Assembly: GCF_020639365.1 (NCBI RefSeq)
Contig: NZ_JAINUL010000001.1
Coordinates: forward strand, 441,437 to 505,436
Source: Streptomyces flavotricini
GTDB lineage: Bacteria; Actinomycetota; Actinomycetes; Streptomycetales; Streptomycetaceae
Length of the DNA: 64,000 nt
Direction of reading: 5' to 3'
The notes below the pieces were generated by a model that ran no database searches, was not told where the DNA came from, and worked only from the letters and a program-made list of their open reading frames with translations. The first letter of the stretch is position 1, and each line of letters opens with the position of its first letter. The position numbers were made by a program, and so were the translations under genes. This document shows, in pieces, positions 15,545 through 23,800 of the stretch.

Positions 15545-16783
15545 GTGAGGAGCGGGCACCGGCTGGGGCGGCGGTTCGGGTGGCTCTGGGGAGCGTACGG
15601 GACCAGCGCGCTCGGCACGTGGCTCGCCTTCGGCGCGTTCCCGCTGATCGCCATCCAGGTGCTGCACGCCGGACCTGCCGAGGTCGCCGCGCTCTCCTCC
15701 GTGGGGGCCGCGGTGGGCGCGGCCGTGGCGGTGCCGCTCGGACCGTGGGTGGAGTTCCGCCGCAAGCGGCCGGTCCTGATCGCGATGGACCTCGTACGGT
15801 TCGCGGCGCTGCTGACGGTACCCGCCGCGTACGCGCTCGGCGTGCTCACCTTCCCGCAGCTGCTGCTGGTCTCCGCGGTCGTCGCGGCGGCCGACATCAC
15901 CTTCCGCGCCGCCTCCGGCGCGTACGTGAAGACGCTGCTGCCGGCCGAGGACCTGCTCGTCGCCAACGCCCGGTTCGAATCCACGGCCTGGACGACCACG
16001 ATCATCGGACCGCCGCTGGGCGGCGCGGCGATCGGACTCCTCGGTCCCGTGGTGACGGTGGTGGCCGACGCGGTCAGCCACCTGCTCTCCGCCCTGGGCA
16101 TCCGCGCCATGGGCGGGCACGAGCCGGGGCCCGAGCACCGGGAGGCCGACCGGATGCGGGCCGGCGACCTGCTCGACGGCTGGCGCTGCATCCTCGCCGA
16201 CGAGGTGCTGCGTCCGCTCTTCTTCAACACGGCCTTGTTCAACGGGCTGGTGATGGCCACCCAGCCGCTGCTGGCCGTCCTGATGCTCGGGCGCCTCGGG
16301 TTCGCGCCGTGGCAGTACGGCCTCGCCTTCGCCGCGCCCTCGATCGGCGGGCTGCTCGGCGCGCAGCTGGCCCGACCGCTCGTCACCCGGTTCGGACAGC
16401 GCCGGGTCCTGGTCGCGGCCGGGGCGGCGCGCGCGCTCTGGCCCGTCGGCCTGGCCTTCGTCGGGCCGGGCACCGGCGGACTGCTGCTGGTGACGGGGGT
16501 CGAGCTCGGGCTCATCTTCTGCTGCGGGGTCTTCAACCCCGTCTACGCCACCTGCCGCCTCCAGCTCACCGCGCCCGGCCGCGTCGCCCGTACGCTGTCC
16601 GCCTGGGCGGTCACGGCCAAGGCCTCGACCGCGCTCCTGACGGCGGCCTGGGGCGTACTGGGCGCCCTGCTCGGCCCGCGTACGGCCATCGCCCTGGCCG
16701 GCGTACTGCTCCTGGCGACCCCGCTGCTCCTCCCCCGCCGCGCGGCGGACCGCTCAGTCGGCGGAGTTCTCGTCGAGGAGTGA
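15545..16783 (+). CDS. MFS transporter (MFS_3-like exporter)
   Basis: A 412-residue integral membrane protein with 10-12 predicted transmembrane segments. The N-terminal 'LWGAYGTSALGTWLAFGAFPLIAIQVL' and the loop 'PLGPWVEFRRKRPVLIAMDLVRFAAL' fit the MFS_3 (enterobactin-exporter/MdtH-like) branch. Likely an efflux pump for a small molecule, proton-driven. GTG 15545 has GGGGCGG upstream. The 3' end overlaps the convergent GntR-TetR gene by 30 bp. Regulation by the divergent LysR is inferred from the shared palindrome. Confidence 0.87.
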   Translation: MRSGHRLGRRFGWLWGAYGTSALGTWLAFGAFPLIAIQVLHAGPAEVAALSSVGAAVGAAVAVPLGPWVEFRRKRPVLIAMDLVRFAALLTVPAAYALGVLTFPQLLLVSAVVAAADITFRAASGAYVKTLLPAEDLLVANARFESTAWTTTIIGPPLGGAAIGLLGPVVTVVADAVSHLLSALGIRAMGGHEPGPEHREADRMRAGDLLDGWRCILADEVLRPLFFNTALFNGLVMATQPLLAVLMLGRLGFAPWQYGLAFAAPSIGGLLGAQLARPLVTRFGQRRVLVAAGAARALWPVGLAFVGPGTGGLLLVTGVELGLIFCCGVFNPVYATCRLQLTAPGRVARTLSAWAVTAKASTALLTAAWGVLGALLGPRTAIALAGVLLLATPLLLPRRAADRSVGGVLVEE

Positions 16784-17728
16784 GGCGAGGCCGTCCAGCA
16801 AGCGCTGGAGGCCGAACTCGAAGAGGGCGTCGAGGTCGAGGTGGTAGCCGGCCGCGGCGAGGCGTGAGAGCGCGGGGAACCGGCCCGTGGCCAGGACCTC
16901 CAGGAGCGCGGGCTCCTGGAGGTCCGTCCACTCCTCGCTGTCGAGGCCGCTGTGCGCCTCGGCTTCCCGCTCCGCCTCCAGGTTCACGGCGATTCCACGG
17001 GCGTAGTTGAGCAGCATCAGGTGCGCCGTGAAGGCGGCGTGCAGGTCCAGTCCGTGCGAGTGCAGCACGGCGAGGATCCACTCGCTGTACGGCAGTGCCG
17101 AGGTGACCAGCTGAGGGCGTGTCACCGACAGGGCCGGTGCGAACCACGGGTGGCGGCGGAAGAGTTCCCACAGCTGCCGGGCCGCCAGCTCGATCGCCTC
17201 GCGCCAGCCCTGCGGCGGTGCGGCGGGCAACGGGTGCTCCGCGATGGCCGTGTCCATCATCCGGGTCAGCAGGTCGTCCTTGTCGGCCACGTGCCGGTAC
17301 AGCGACATGGGCGCCGCCCTCAGCTCGCCGGCCACCCGGCGCATCGAGACGGCCGCCAGCCCCTCCGCGTCGGCGACCTTGACGGCGGCGGCGACGATCC
17401 GTTCGAGCGTGAGCCCCGACGGGACCGGTGTCGCGTCAGCCGTTCCTCCCCGCCCCGGACCCTGGCCCGGGGCGGACGCGGGGCGGGCGGCGCGCACCGG
17501 GCGGCTCGGGGCCTCCACGACGGTGCCGACGCCGGGGACGGCGCGGACCAGGCCTTCCCGGCGCAGCTCGGTGAGCACCTTCGTCGCGGTCGCCATGGCG
17601 ACGCCCCACTGCTTCGTGATCTCGCGGGTCGAGGGCAGTCGATCGCCCGGCGCCAGCTCGCCCGTCTCGATCCGACGCCGCAGTTCGACGACGATCCGGC
17701 TGTAGCGCGGTACCGCCCGTTCGCCCAC
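16754..17728 (-). CDS. GntR-TetR fusion regulator
   Basis: A 324-residue protein carrying two different DNA-binding domains. Residues 5-72 are a GntR winged helix ('VPRYSRIVVELRRRIETGELAPGDRLPSTREITKQWGVAMATATKVLTELRREGLV'). Residues about 105-155 are a TetR HTH ('LTLERIVAAAVKVADAEGLAAVSMRRVAGELRAAPMSLYRHVADKDDLL'), followed by a TetR_C ligand domain to the end. GGAGGG precedes GTG 17728. It is divergent from an FAD monooxygenase gene, and two copies of the perfect palindrome GCACTAGTGC lie 80 bp apart in between. Control of the monooxygenase is inferred. Confidence 0.88.
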   Translation of the reverse strand: MGERAVPRYSRIVVELRRRIETGELAPGDRLPSTREITKQWGVAMATATKVLTELRREGLVRAVPGVGTVVEAPSRPVRAARPASAPGQGPGRGGTADATPVPSGLTLERIVAAAVKVADAEGLAAVSMRRVAGELRAAPMSLYRHVADKDDLLTRMMDTAIAEHPLPAAPPQGWREAIELAARQLWELFRRHPWFAPALSVTRPQLVTSALPYSEWILAVLHSHGLDLHAAFTAHLMLLNYARGIAVNLEAEREAEAHSGLDSEEWTDLQEPALLEVLATGRFPALSRLAAAGYHLDLDALFEFGLQRLLDGLASLLDENSAD

Positions 17729-17740
17729 CCGACACCCTCC

Positions 17741-17830
17741 GCACTAGTGCACCTGAATGGGCGTCATCCTAGCCGCCGACGCCCGCCGATGGCCCCGCGT
17801 GGGCGACCTTCGGCACATCCGCACTAGTGC
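17741..17830. promoter_or_regulatory. Twin GCACTAGTGC operators
   Basis: The identical perfect 10-bp palindrome GCACTAGTGC occurs at 17741-17750 and 17821-17830, each preceded by TCC and followed by a further A. The 80-bp step is close to eight helical turns, suitable for looping. One copy lies 12 bp before the GntR-TetR start, the other upstream of the monooxygenase promoter. Confidence 0.7.
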
Positions 17831-17856
17831 AGTATCAGCCAACACCCCATACTGAA

Positions 17857-17900
17857 AAGCATGTTCATGCTTGCATGGCACCACGCGTACGCCGTACGTT
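17857..17900 (+). promoter_or_regulatory. Monooxygenase promoter with palindrome
   Basis: A perfect AAGCATG-tt-CATGCTT palindrome (17857-17872) overlaps a possible -35 TTGCAT (17871-17876). An 18-bp spacer then leads to TACGTT (17895-17900), six bases before ATG 17907. This reads as a leaderless promoter with a second operator type. Confidence 0.55.
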
Positions 17901-17906
17901 CGGGTC

Positions 17907-19109
17907 ATGCCGAACAACGAGATCCTCATTTGCGGTGCCGGCATCGCAGGTCCTGCGCTGGCGTACTGGCTACGCGCCAGAGGCTTCCGGGTCACCATCG
18001 TCGAACGTGCGCCGCAACCCCGGCCGGGCGGCCAGACCGTCGATCTGCGCGGCGCCGGCCGCACCGTGATCGAGCGGATGGGCCTGATGGACCGGGCGAG
18101 GGCCGAGAGCGTGGTCCAAAGCGGCCTCGCGTTCGTCGACGCCTCCGGGCGGATCACGGCCCGGATGCCCGCGGACAGCTTCGGCGGCGAGGGGATGGTC
18201 TCCGAGATCGAGATCCTGCGCGGGGACCTCGCGCGCCTGCTGTACGAGTCCACCCTGCCGGACACGGAGTACCTGTTCGACGACACCGTCACCGGGATCG
18301 ATCAGGACGCGGACGCGGTCACCGTCACCTTCGAGAAGTCCGCATCGCGCCGGTTCGGGCTGATCGTCGGCGCGGACGGCCCGCACTCCGTCGTGCGCGC
18401 CCTGGCCTTCGGCCCGGAGGAGCAGTTCGTCCGCCCGCTCGGCCTCTACACGTCCTGGTTCACGGCCACGGGCGACCTGGAGCTCGACGGCTGGTACCTG
18501 ATGCACAACGCGCCCGGCGGGCTGGTCGCCTCCGCCCGGCCCGGCCGGCTCCCCGGTGAGATCAAGGCCGGCTTCAGCTTCCGCTCGGCACCGCTCGCCC
18601 ACGACCGCCGCGACGTCGCCGCCCAGCGGGAACTGGTGGCCCGGCGCTTCGAACACGTCGGCTGGGAGGTCCCGCGGCTGCTGCGGGCCATGCGCACCGC
18701 CCCGGACTTCTTCTTCGACTCCATGGGCCAGGTCCGCCTCGACCACTGGTCGCGCGGCCGTGTGGTGCTGCTGGGCGACGCCGGATACTGCGCGACCCCG
18801 CTGACCGGTCTGGGGACCAGCCTGGCCCTGGTCGGGGCGTACGTACTGGCCGGAGAGATCGGCGCCGCCGCCGGCGACCACCGCACCGCCTTGCGCCGCT
18901 ACGACGAGGTGATGCGTCCGTACGTGAGCCAGGCCCAGCAACTCCCGCCGGGCGGCGCCTCGGGATACGCGCCATCGGGCCGGCTCGGCATCCGCCTGCG
19001 GGACCTCTCGATGCGGCAGATGTCCCGCTGGCCGATGAGGAACCTGCTCGCCGCGCAGTTCGCCAAGGCCGGGGACATCGCGCTGCCGGAGTACCCGGAC
19101 ACCAGGTGA
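17907..19109 (+). CDS. FAD-dependent monooxygenase
   Basis: A 400-residue flavoprotein of the PHBH/aromatic hydroxylase class. Residues 5-30 form the dinucleotide-binding motif 'ILICGAGIAGPALAYWLRARGF' (GxGxxG), followed by 'VTIVERAP'; the 'DG' motif appears as 'LIVGADGPHSVVRAL'; and the second FAD motif is 'RVVLLGDAGYCATPLTGLGTSLAL' (GD). Likely NAD(P)H-dependent hydroxylation of a xenobiotic or antibiotic; related proteins include tetracycline-inactivating TetX-like enzymes, but substrate cannot be read. ATG 17907 is chosen because of the leaderless promoter. It is divergent from the GntR-TetR regulator. Confidence 0.87.
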   Translation: MPNNEILICGAGIAGPALAYWLRARGFRVTIVERAPQPRPGGQTVDLRGAGRTVIERMGLMDRARAESVVQSGLAFVDASGRITARMPADSFGGEGMVSEIEILRGDLARLLYESTLPDTEYLFDDTVTGIDQDADAVTVTFEKSASRRFGLIVGADGPHSVVRALAFGPEEQFVRPLGLYTSWFTATGDLELDGWYLMHNAPGGLVASARPGRLPGEIKAGFSFRSAPLAHDRRDVAAQRELVARRFEHVGWEVPRLLRAMRTAPDFFFDSMGQVRLDHWSRGRVVLLGDAGYCATPLTGLGTSLALVGAYVLAGEIGAAAGDHRTALRRYDEVMRPYVSQAQQLPPGGASGYAPSGRLGIRLRDLSMRQMSRWPMRNLLAAQFAKAGDIALPEYPDTR

Positions 19110-19115
19110 CCGGCG

Positions 19116-19154
19116 CCGGCGCGCGGAGGGCCCGTACGGTCCTCCGCGCGCCGG
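19116..19154. terminator. Bidirectional hairpin terminator
   Basis: A perfect 14-bp stem (CCGGCGCGCGGAGG paired with CCTCCGCGCGCCGG) around an 11-nt loop lies in the 69-bp gap between the convergent monooxygenase and MMPL genes. It has no T-run, as is usual in Streptomyces. Confidence 0.7.
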
Positions 19155-19178
19155 CCTCATGGTGTGCCCCTGGTTCGA

Positions 19179-21413
19179 TCAGCCCACCGGAACGGGGCGC
19201 TCCTTGTCATCGGTGCGCCCGGTGTGGCCGGCGTGCCCGGTGTGGCCGTACTCGCCGGCCCGGTCGGTGCGCCGCGGTCGTACCGGCCACCAGATCGACC
19301 GGCCCAGCAGCGCGGCCAGCGCCGGAACCAGCACCACCGACAGGACGAACGCCGACAGCATGATCCCGAGCGCCGTGGCGAAGCCGATCTCCTGGGTGCC
19401 CGGATTCGGGTTGACGGCCAGGCTCCCGAACGACGCGGCCAGGACGAGGCCCGCCGTCGCGATGGCCGGCGCCGTGTGCCGTACGGCCCGGGCGACGGCC
19501 GCCCGGGCCGGGCCGGGCTTCTCCATCTCCTCCCGTATCCGGTCGCTGATCAGGATGTTGTAGTCGGTGCCCAGTGCGACCACGAACAGGAACAGCACCA
19601 GCGGCAGCATGAAGTTCACCCCCGGCCGGTCAAGGAGGTCCTGGGAAACCAGCGCCGAGGCACCGAGGGTCGCCGCGAAGCCCAGGCCGACGGAGACCAT
19701 CAGGACCAGCGGTGCCAGCAGACTGCGCAGGAGCAGGAGCAGGATCAGCGAGATCAGCCCCGCGGCCACCGGGAAGACCACCTTCAGGTCGCCGGAGACG
19801 GCGGACGAGATGTCGGCGAAGAGCGCGGCCGTACCGCCCACGTGGACCTCCGTGCCCGCCGGCCGGTGCGCGGCCACCGCGTCCCGGAGCGGTCCGGACA
19901 CCAGGTCGCGGGCCCCCTGTCCCTGCGGATCGGCGGTCAGGAACACGTCGATCCGCGCCGCCCTGCCGTCGTGGCTGGGTACGGCCGGGGAGACCTGGCC
20001 GACGCCCTCGACCGCTGCGAGCGCCTTCGAGAGCCCGCCCAGCGACTCGGTCGCGACCTTGCCGCCGCCGGAGGCGGTGACGAACACGGTGGTCGGGTCC
20101 GACACCCCGGCGGGCAGGGCGCGCGCGATCTCCGCCGCCGTCCGCGCCGCCGCCGTACTCGCGTCGCCTGCGCCGCCCGGCCCGTAGTCGGTGTGCATCC
20201 CGGCCAGGCCCGCCGCCAGCGCGCCGAGCAGGGCCAGCGAGGCGAGCACCATCGTCACGGGACGCGCGGCCACCCGGCGGCCCACCCGCCCGGCCATCCC
20301 CTCCGGGGGCTCGCGGTGCAGGCCGCGCGAGGGCCAGAACATCTTCCGCCCGGTGACGGCCAGCAGCGCCGGCATCAGGGTGAGGCTGCCCAGCAGCATC
20401 ACGAGCACGGACACGGCGATCGCCGGGCCGAGCACCCGGAACTGGCCGAAGGACGCGACGGCGAGGGTGGAGAACGCGGCGACGATCGTCAGCGCCGCGG
20501 AGGTGACCGCCGTGCCCACCCGTCCGGCGACCTCGGCCGCCGCGGCGCGCCCGGTCTGCTCGGGCCGGCTGCGCAGCTGCTCGCGGAAGCGGAACAGCAG
20601 GAAGAGGAAGTAGTCGATCCCGATCCCGATCAGCACCACGTTGATCAACTGCGGGGTCGAGGCATCGAGTCGGATGCCGGTGAGCAGGGAGGTCCCGACC
20701 ACCACCCCGGCGGCCGCGCCGCCGATCACCGACACCACGAGGAGCGGCAGCAGTGCCGCGAGGACACTGCGGAACACCATCACGTGCAGCAGCACGATCA
20801 CCGCGAGCATGGCGATGCCGACGATCGTCGAGCGGGTCTTCTCGGCGTCGGCGGTGTCCACGCTGTCCGCGAGCCCGGCCGTGAAGCCGGTCCGCAGCCC
20901 GGCCCCGGTGAACTCGGCGCGGGCCTGGTCCCGGAACGCCCGGTACAGGTCCTGCATCCCGGGGTCCAGGGGATTGCCGGTCAGCTCGACCGACAGCAGC
21001 CGGAAGCTCCGGTCCGGGGCGGTCATCGCCGGGCTGACCCGGGGGACCTGGGTGTGGTCCTCGGTCAGGGGCGGCGTGTCCTTCGTCTTCGGCATCGCCA
21101 CCTCGCGCCGCGCGAGCTTCGCGGCCTCGGCGTCGATCCTCCGCTCATCGGACTCGGTCAGCTTCGCCCCGTCCGCCCGGGCCACCAGCATGGTGAGCGG
21201 GTTCGCGTCGGGCTTGAAGCCGAAGTGCTCCTCGGCGACCTCCAGCGCGGCCGCCGAATCGTAGGTGGCGGGCAGGAACTCGCCCACGCTGGGCTGGGTG
21301 GCGCGGAAGAGGAACGCCTGGCCGAGGACTGTCATGGCAATGCCCAGCACCGCCCAGAGGGCGATGACCTTCCAGGGACTTCGGGTGGCGAAGCCGGTCA
21401 GGGCGCGGATCAC
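19179..21413 (-). CDS. MMPL-family RND exporter
   Basis: A 744-residue transporter with two halves, each having one N-terminal helix, a large extracytoplasmic loop and about five clustered helices. Signature segments: 'SPWKVIALWAVLGIAMTVLGQAF', 'VLIGIGIDYFLFLLFRFREQL' in the first membrane block and 'FLFVVALGTDYNILISDRIREEM' in the second (the D-Y proton-relay positions). Such proteins export lipids, siderophores or drugs using the proton gradient. GTG 21413 has GGAGGA five nt upstream; the longer upstream frame is non-coding. It is divergent from a histidine kinase/response regulator pair, which may control it. Confidence 0.9.
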   Translation of the reverse strand: MIRALTGFATRSPWKVIALWAVLGIAMTVLGQAFLFRATQPSVGEFLPATYDSAAALEVAEEHFGFKPDANPLTMLVARADGAKLTESDERRIDAEAAKLARREVAMPKTKDTPPLTEDHTQVPRVSPAMTAPDRSFRLLSVELTGNPLDPGMQDLYRAFRDQARAEFTGAGLRTGFTAGLADSVDTADAEKTRSTIVGIAMLAVIVLLHVMVFRSVLAALLPLLVVSVIGGAAAGVVVGTSLLTGIRLDASTPQLINVVLIGIGIDYFLFLLFRFREQLRSRPEQTGRAAAAEVAGRVGTAVTSAALTIVAAFSTLAVASFGQFRVLGPAIAVSVLVMLLGSLTLMPALLAVTGRKMFWPSRGLHREPPEGMAGRVGRRVAARPVTMVLASLALLGALAAGLAGMHTDYGPGGAGDASTAAARTAAEIARALPAGVSDPTTVFVTASGGGKVATESLGGLSKALAAVEGVGQVSPAVPSHDGRAARIDVFLTADPQGQGARDLVSGPLRDAVAAHRPAGTEVHVGGTAALFADISSAVSGDLKVVFPVAAGLISLILLLLLRSLLAPLVLMVSVGLGFAATLGASALVSQDLLDRPGVNFMLPLVLFLFVVALGTDYNILISDRIREEMEKPGPARAAVARAVRHTAPAIATAGLVLAASFGSLAVNPNPGTQEIGFATALGIMLSAFVLSVVLVPALAALLGRSIWWPVRPRRTDRAGEYGHTGHAGHTGRTDDKERPVPVG

Positions 21414-21536
21414 AGGGTCCTCCGTAACTCGATCGACCGGGTGTTCCCGGACGTCGTCCAGCTCATCAGCGCCCGCGCCGCGAAACGTCGTGACCGGGGA
21501 GGAACCCGCACCCGGGACCGGGGTCCGGCGCACCCC

Positions 21537-21564
21537 CCGGACCAGGACCGGAGTCCTGGTCCGG
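21537..21564. promoter_or_regulatory. 12-bp perfect inverted repeat
   Basis: CCGGACCAGGAC-cgga-GTCCTGGTCCGG lies in the 268-bp region between the MMPL and histidine kinase genes. A smaller GGACC-gg-GGTCC repeat is at 21515-21526. It may be a response-regulator site or a leader hairpin for the kinase operon. Confidence 0.5.
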
Positions 21565-21681
21565 ACTCCCCCTGCGGGTCGCGAGCCCGCCGCACCGCCA
21601 CTGCGAGAATGGTTCCCGTACGCGAATCGCGGTGCCCCGGTACGGATCCGGCGGGCCGGTGACGAAGGGGGACCGGCGGGC

Positions 21682-22902
21682 ATGCCGATACGCAGTGGGG
21701 GCCGGGCCGGCGACGGAGGGGCGAAGGCGCGCGGGCCTGTCTTCGACTGGACCCGCAATGACGCGCTCGTGGCCATCGGGGCGGCCGTGAACGACCTGAT
21801 CGGCTATTCGCTCGGCGCCGCGGACGACGGCCGGCCCCTCACCGTGCAGGCCCTCGTCCTCGTGGTCCTCGCCGCGCCCTGCCTGCTGGCCCGCCGGGCC
21901 AGGCCCGTGACCGTGCTGTGCGCCGTCCTCGCGCTCGGCGCCGCGCTGAACCTGACCACCCCGCAGGGCCCGCACTTCTCCGCCGCCTACATGGTCGCGC
22001 TGTACACCGTGACCCGCCTGCGCGGCCCCGTGGTCACGGCCGTGGCCGCCGTCGCGACCGTACCGCTCACGATGATCAGCGGCGGCTACGGTGACTCGTC
22101 CGTCCTGACGGGCCTGCTCGGCAACACGGTCGCGGTGGTGCTCGTCGTCGGCACCGGGCTGGTCGTCCGGCGCTGGCAGCGCGAGGCCGAGGCCAGGCGC
22201 ACTCTGCTGGCCGACCGGGCGGTGGCCGGGGAACGCCGCCGGATCGCGCGCGAGTTGCACGACATCGTCGCGCACCACATCACCACCATGCAGCTGATGG
22301 CCGGCGGCGCCCGGGCCAACCTGGCGCACGACCCGGGTGCGGCCCGCGATGCGCTGGTCACGCTGGAGGACTCCGGGCGGATGGCGCTGCGGGAGATGCG
22401 GCAGCTCCTCGACGTCCTGCGGGCCGGGGAGGAACCGGAGCAGGTCCCGCCGGCGCCGCAGCCCGGGACCGGGGACCTCGGCCGCATCATCACCGAGTCC
22501 CGGCTGGCCGGTACGCCCACCGAGTTCACGGTGCGCGGCACGGCCCGCTCGCTGCCGCCGACGGTCGGCCTGACGGTGTTCCGGATCGTCCAGGAGGCCC
22601 TGACCAATGCCCGTAAGCACGCCGTCGGCGCGCGGGCGCACGTACGGCTGACGTACGGTCCGGACGGCGTCGAGGTGGAGGTACGGGACGACGGCGCGGG
22701 CGGCGCCCGCCCGGGGTACTCGCGGCCGGCGGCTTCGCGGCACGGCTCCGGCAGCGGGTACGGTCTGATCGGAATGCGGGAACGCGTCGCACTGCAGGGC
22801 GGCACCCTGGAGACCGGCTCGTGCGACGACGGCGGATTCAGGGTGGCGGCCAGGCTCCCGGCGGGCGACCCGGGGGGACACGGAGAGGACCGACGCGGAT
22901 GA
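21682..22902 (+). CDS. Sensor histidine kinase (NarL-type partner)
   Basis: A 406-residue membrane kinase. Four or five transmembrane helices cover residues about 25-160. A HisKA_3 dimerisation domain follows with 'AGERRRIARELHDIVAHHITTMQLMAGG' (phospho-acceptor H193), then an HATPase_c domain with 'QEALTNARKHA' (N box), 'VEVRDDGAGG' (G1) and 'GYGLIGMRERVALQGG' (G2). It autophosphorylates and passes phosphate to the response regulator encoded next. ATG 21682 is the first start giving an N-terminus before the membrane block. The stop overlaps the regulator's start as ATGA. Confidence 0.92.
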   Translation: MPIRSGGRAGDGGAKARGPVFDWTRNDALVAIGAAVNDLIGYSLGAADDGRPLTVQALVLVVLAAPCLLARRARPVTVLCAVLALGAALNLTTPQGPHFSAAYMVALYTVTRLRGPVVTAVAAVATVPLTMISGGYGDSSVLTGLLGNTVAVVLVVGTGLVVRRWQREAEARRTLLADRAVAGERRRIARELHDIVAHHITTMQLMAGGARANLAHDPGAARDALVTLEDSGRMALREMRQLLDVLRAGEEPEQVPPAPQPGTGDLGRIITESRLAGTPTEFTVRGTARSLPPTVGLTVFRIVQEALTNARKHAVGARAHVRLTYGPDGVEVEVRDDGAGGARPGYSRPAASRHGSGSGYGLIGMRERVALQGGTLETGSCDDGGFRVAARLPAGDPGGHGEDRRG

Positions 22903-23567
22903 TCCGTGTGCTCATAGCCGACGACCAGCCGCTGGTACGGCGGGGCCTGGCCCTGATCCTGGCGCCCGACCCGGCGTTCGAGGTGGTCGGCGAGGCCGAG
23001 GACGGTGCGCGGGCGGTCGCACTCGCCCAGGAACTGCGGCCCGACGTGGTCGTCATGGACATCCGCATGCCGGTCCTCGACGGGGTCCGGGCCACCGAGG
23101 AGCTCGCACGGGCACTGCCGGAATCCCGCGTTCTGGCCCTCAGCACCTTCGACATGGACGAGTACGTGGTCGCCGCCCTGCGCGCCGGCGCGTACGGCTT
23201 CCTCCCCAAGGACGTCTCCCCCGAGGAGCTCATCGCCGCGGTCCACACCGTCCACACCGGCGAGGCCGCCGTCGCGCCCCGCCTGCTCACCCGGCTGATC
23301 TCCACGTACGTACGGGCCTCCCCCGCCCGTCCACGCCCGGCGACGACGGCCCCGGCCGGACTCACACCGCGCGAGCTGGAGATCTGGCAGCTGCTGGCGA
23401 CCGGGTTCGACAACGCGGAGATCGCCGGGAACCTGGAGATCAGCGTCTCCACGGTCAAGAACCACATCACCGGCATCTTCACCAAGCTGGGCGTCCGCGA
23501 CCGCGCGCAGGCGGTCATCGCGGCCTACGAATCGGGCCTGGTGGCGGCGGGACACGGAGCCGGCTGA
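22899..23567 (+). CDS. NarL/LuxR-type response regulator
   Basis: A 222-residue regulator. The receiver domain spans residues 1-120 with acidic pair D8-D9, phospho-acceptor D54 in 'VVVMDIRMPVLDG' and conserved K104 in 'FLPKD'. The C-terminal LuxR HTH (about 155-215) reads 'LTPRELEIWQLLATGFDNAEIAGNLEISVSTVKNHITGIFTKLGVRDRAQAV'. It is translationally coupled to the upstream histidine kinase by a 4-nt overlap. The divergent MMPL exporter is the nearest plausible target. Confidence 0.93.
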   Translation: MIRVLIADDQPLVRRGLALILAPDPAFEVVGEAEDGARAVALAQELRPDVVVMDIRMPVLDGVRATEELARALPESRVLALSTFDMDEYVVAALRAGAYGFLPKDVSPEELIAAVHTVHTGEAAVAPRLLTRLISTYVRASPARPRPATTAPAGLTPRELEIWQLLATGFDNAEIAGNLEISVSTVKNHITGIFTKLGVRDRAQAVIAAYESGLVAAGHGAG

Positions 23568-23637
23568 CCGCCGACCGGCCGAAGTGGCGCCGGACGGCGG
23601 CGCGGCCGTCCTGCCCGGACCGGCCGTCACGCTCCAA

Positions 23638-23643
23638 TATGAT
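23638..23643 (+). promoter_or_regulatory. TATGAT -10 box of leaderless ORF
   Basis: TATGAT followed by six bases and ATG at 23650. The hexamer is close to consensus in an otherwise very GC-rich stretch. No good -35 is seen. Transcription from here would run into the DHA2 exporter gene at 23801. Confidence 0.5.
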
Positions 23644-23649
23644 CTTCGG

Positions 23650-23751
23650 ATGACGGATCCTCTCCGCCTGCCGGTGCGCCTCCCCTTGGTGGCCGGACTC
23701 CCCGGCAGCGCTCCCTCTGTCCCGCACCATCCTCATCCTCCGCGCCGGTGA
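23650..23751 (+). CDS. Possible 33-residue leader peptide
   Basis: A short frame starting exactly where a leaderless transcript from the TATGAT box would begin, ending TGA 49 bases before the GTG of an MFS drug exporter. The peptide is rich in Pro, Arg, Leu and His (MTDPLRLPVRLPLVAG... ending in HHPHPPRR). Leader peptides that stall ribosomes often precede resistance genes, so an attenuation role is possible. Codon usage is weakly biased and no homologue is known to me, so this may be a chance frame. Confidence 0.35.
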   Translation: MTDPLRLPVRLPLVAGLPGSAPSVPHHPHPPRR

Positions 23752-23800
23752 TCGGTTCCGCACGCCGGTACGGTCGGGGCCACCGCTCGTTGGGAATCAG

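Noticed and set aside
13343..16138. A 931-codon minus-strand frame over the DUF2071 and LysR genes
   Set aside because: Shadow frame with Arg/Pro-rich sequence and stops of real genes inside it.
17741..17830. GCACTAGTGC pair as transposon ends
   Set aside because: The repeats are short palindromes flanking only promoter DNA, with no transposase or target duplication.
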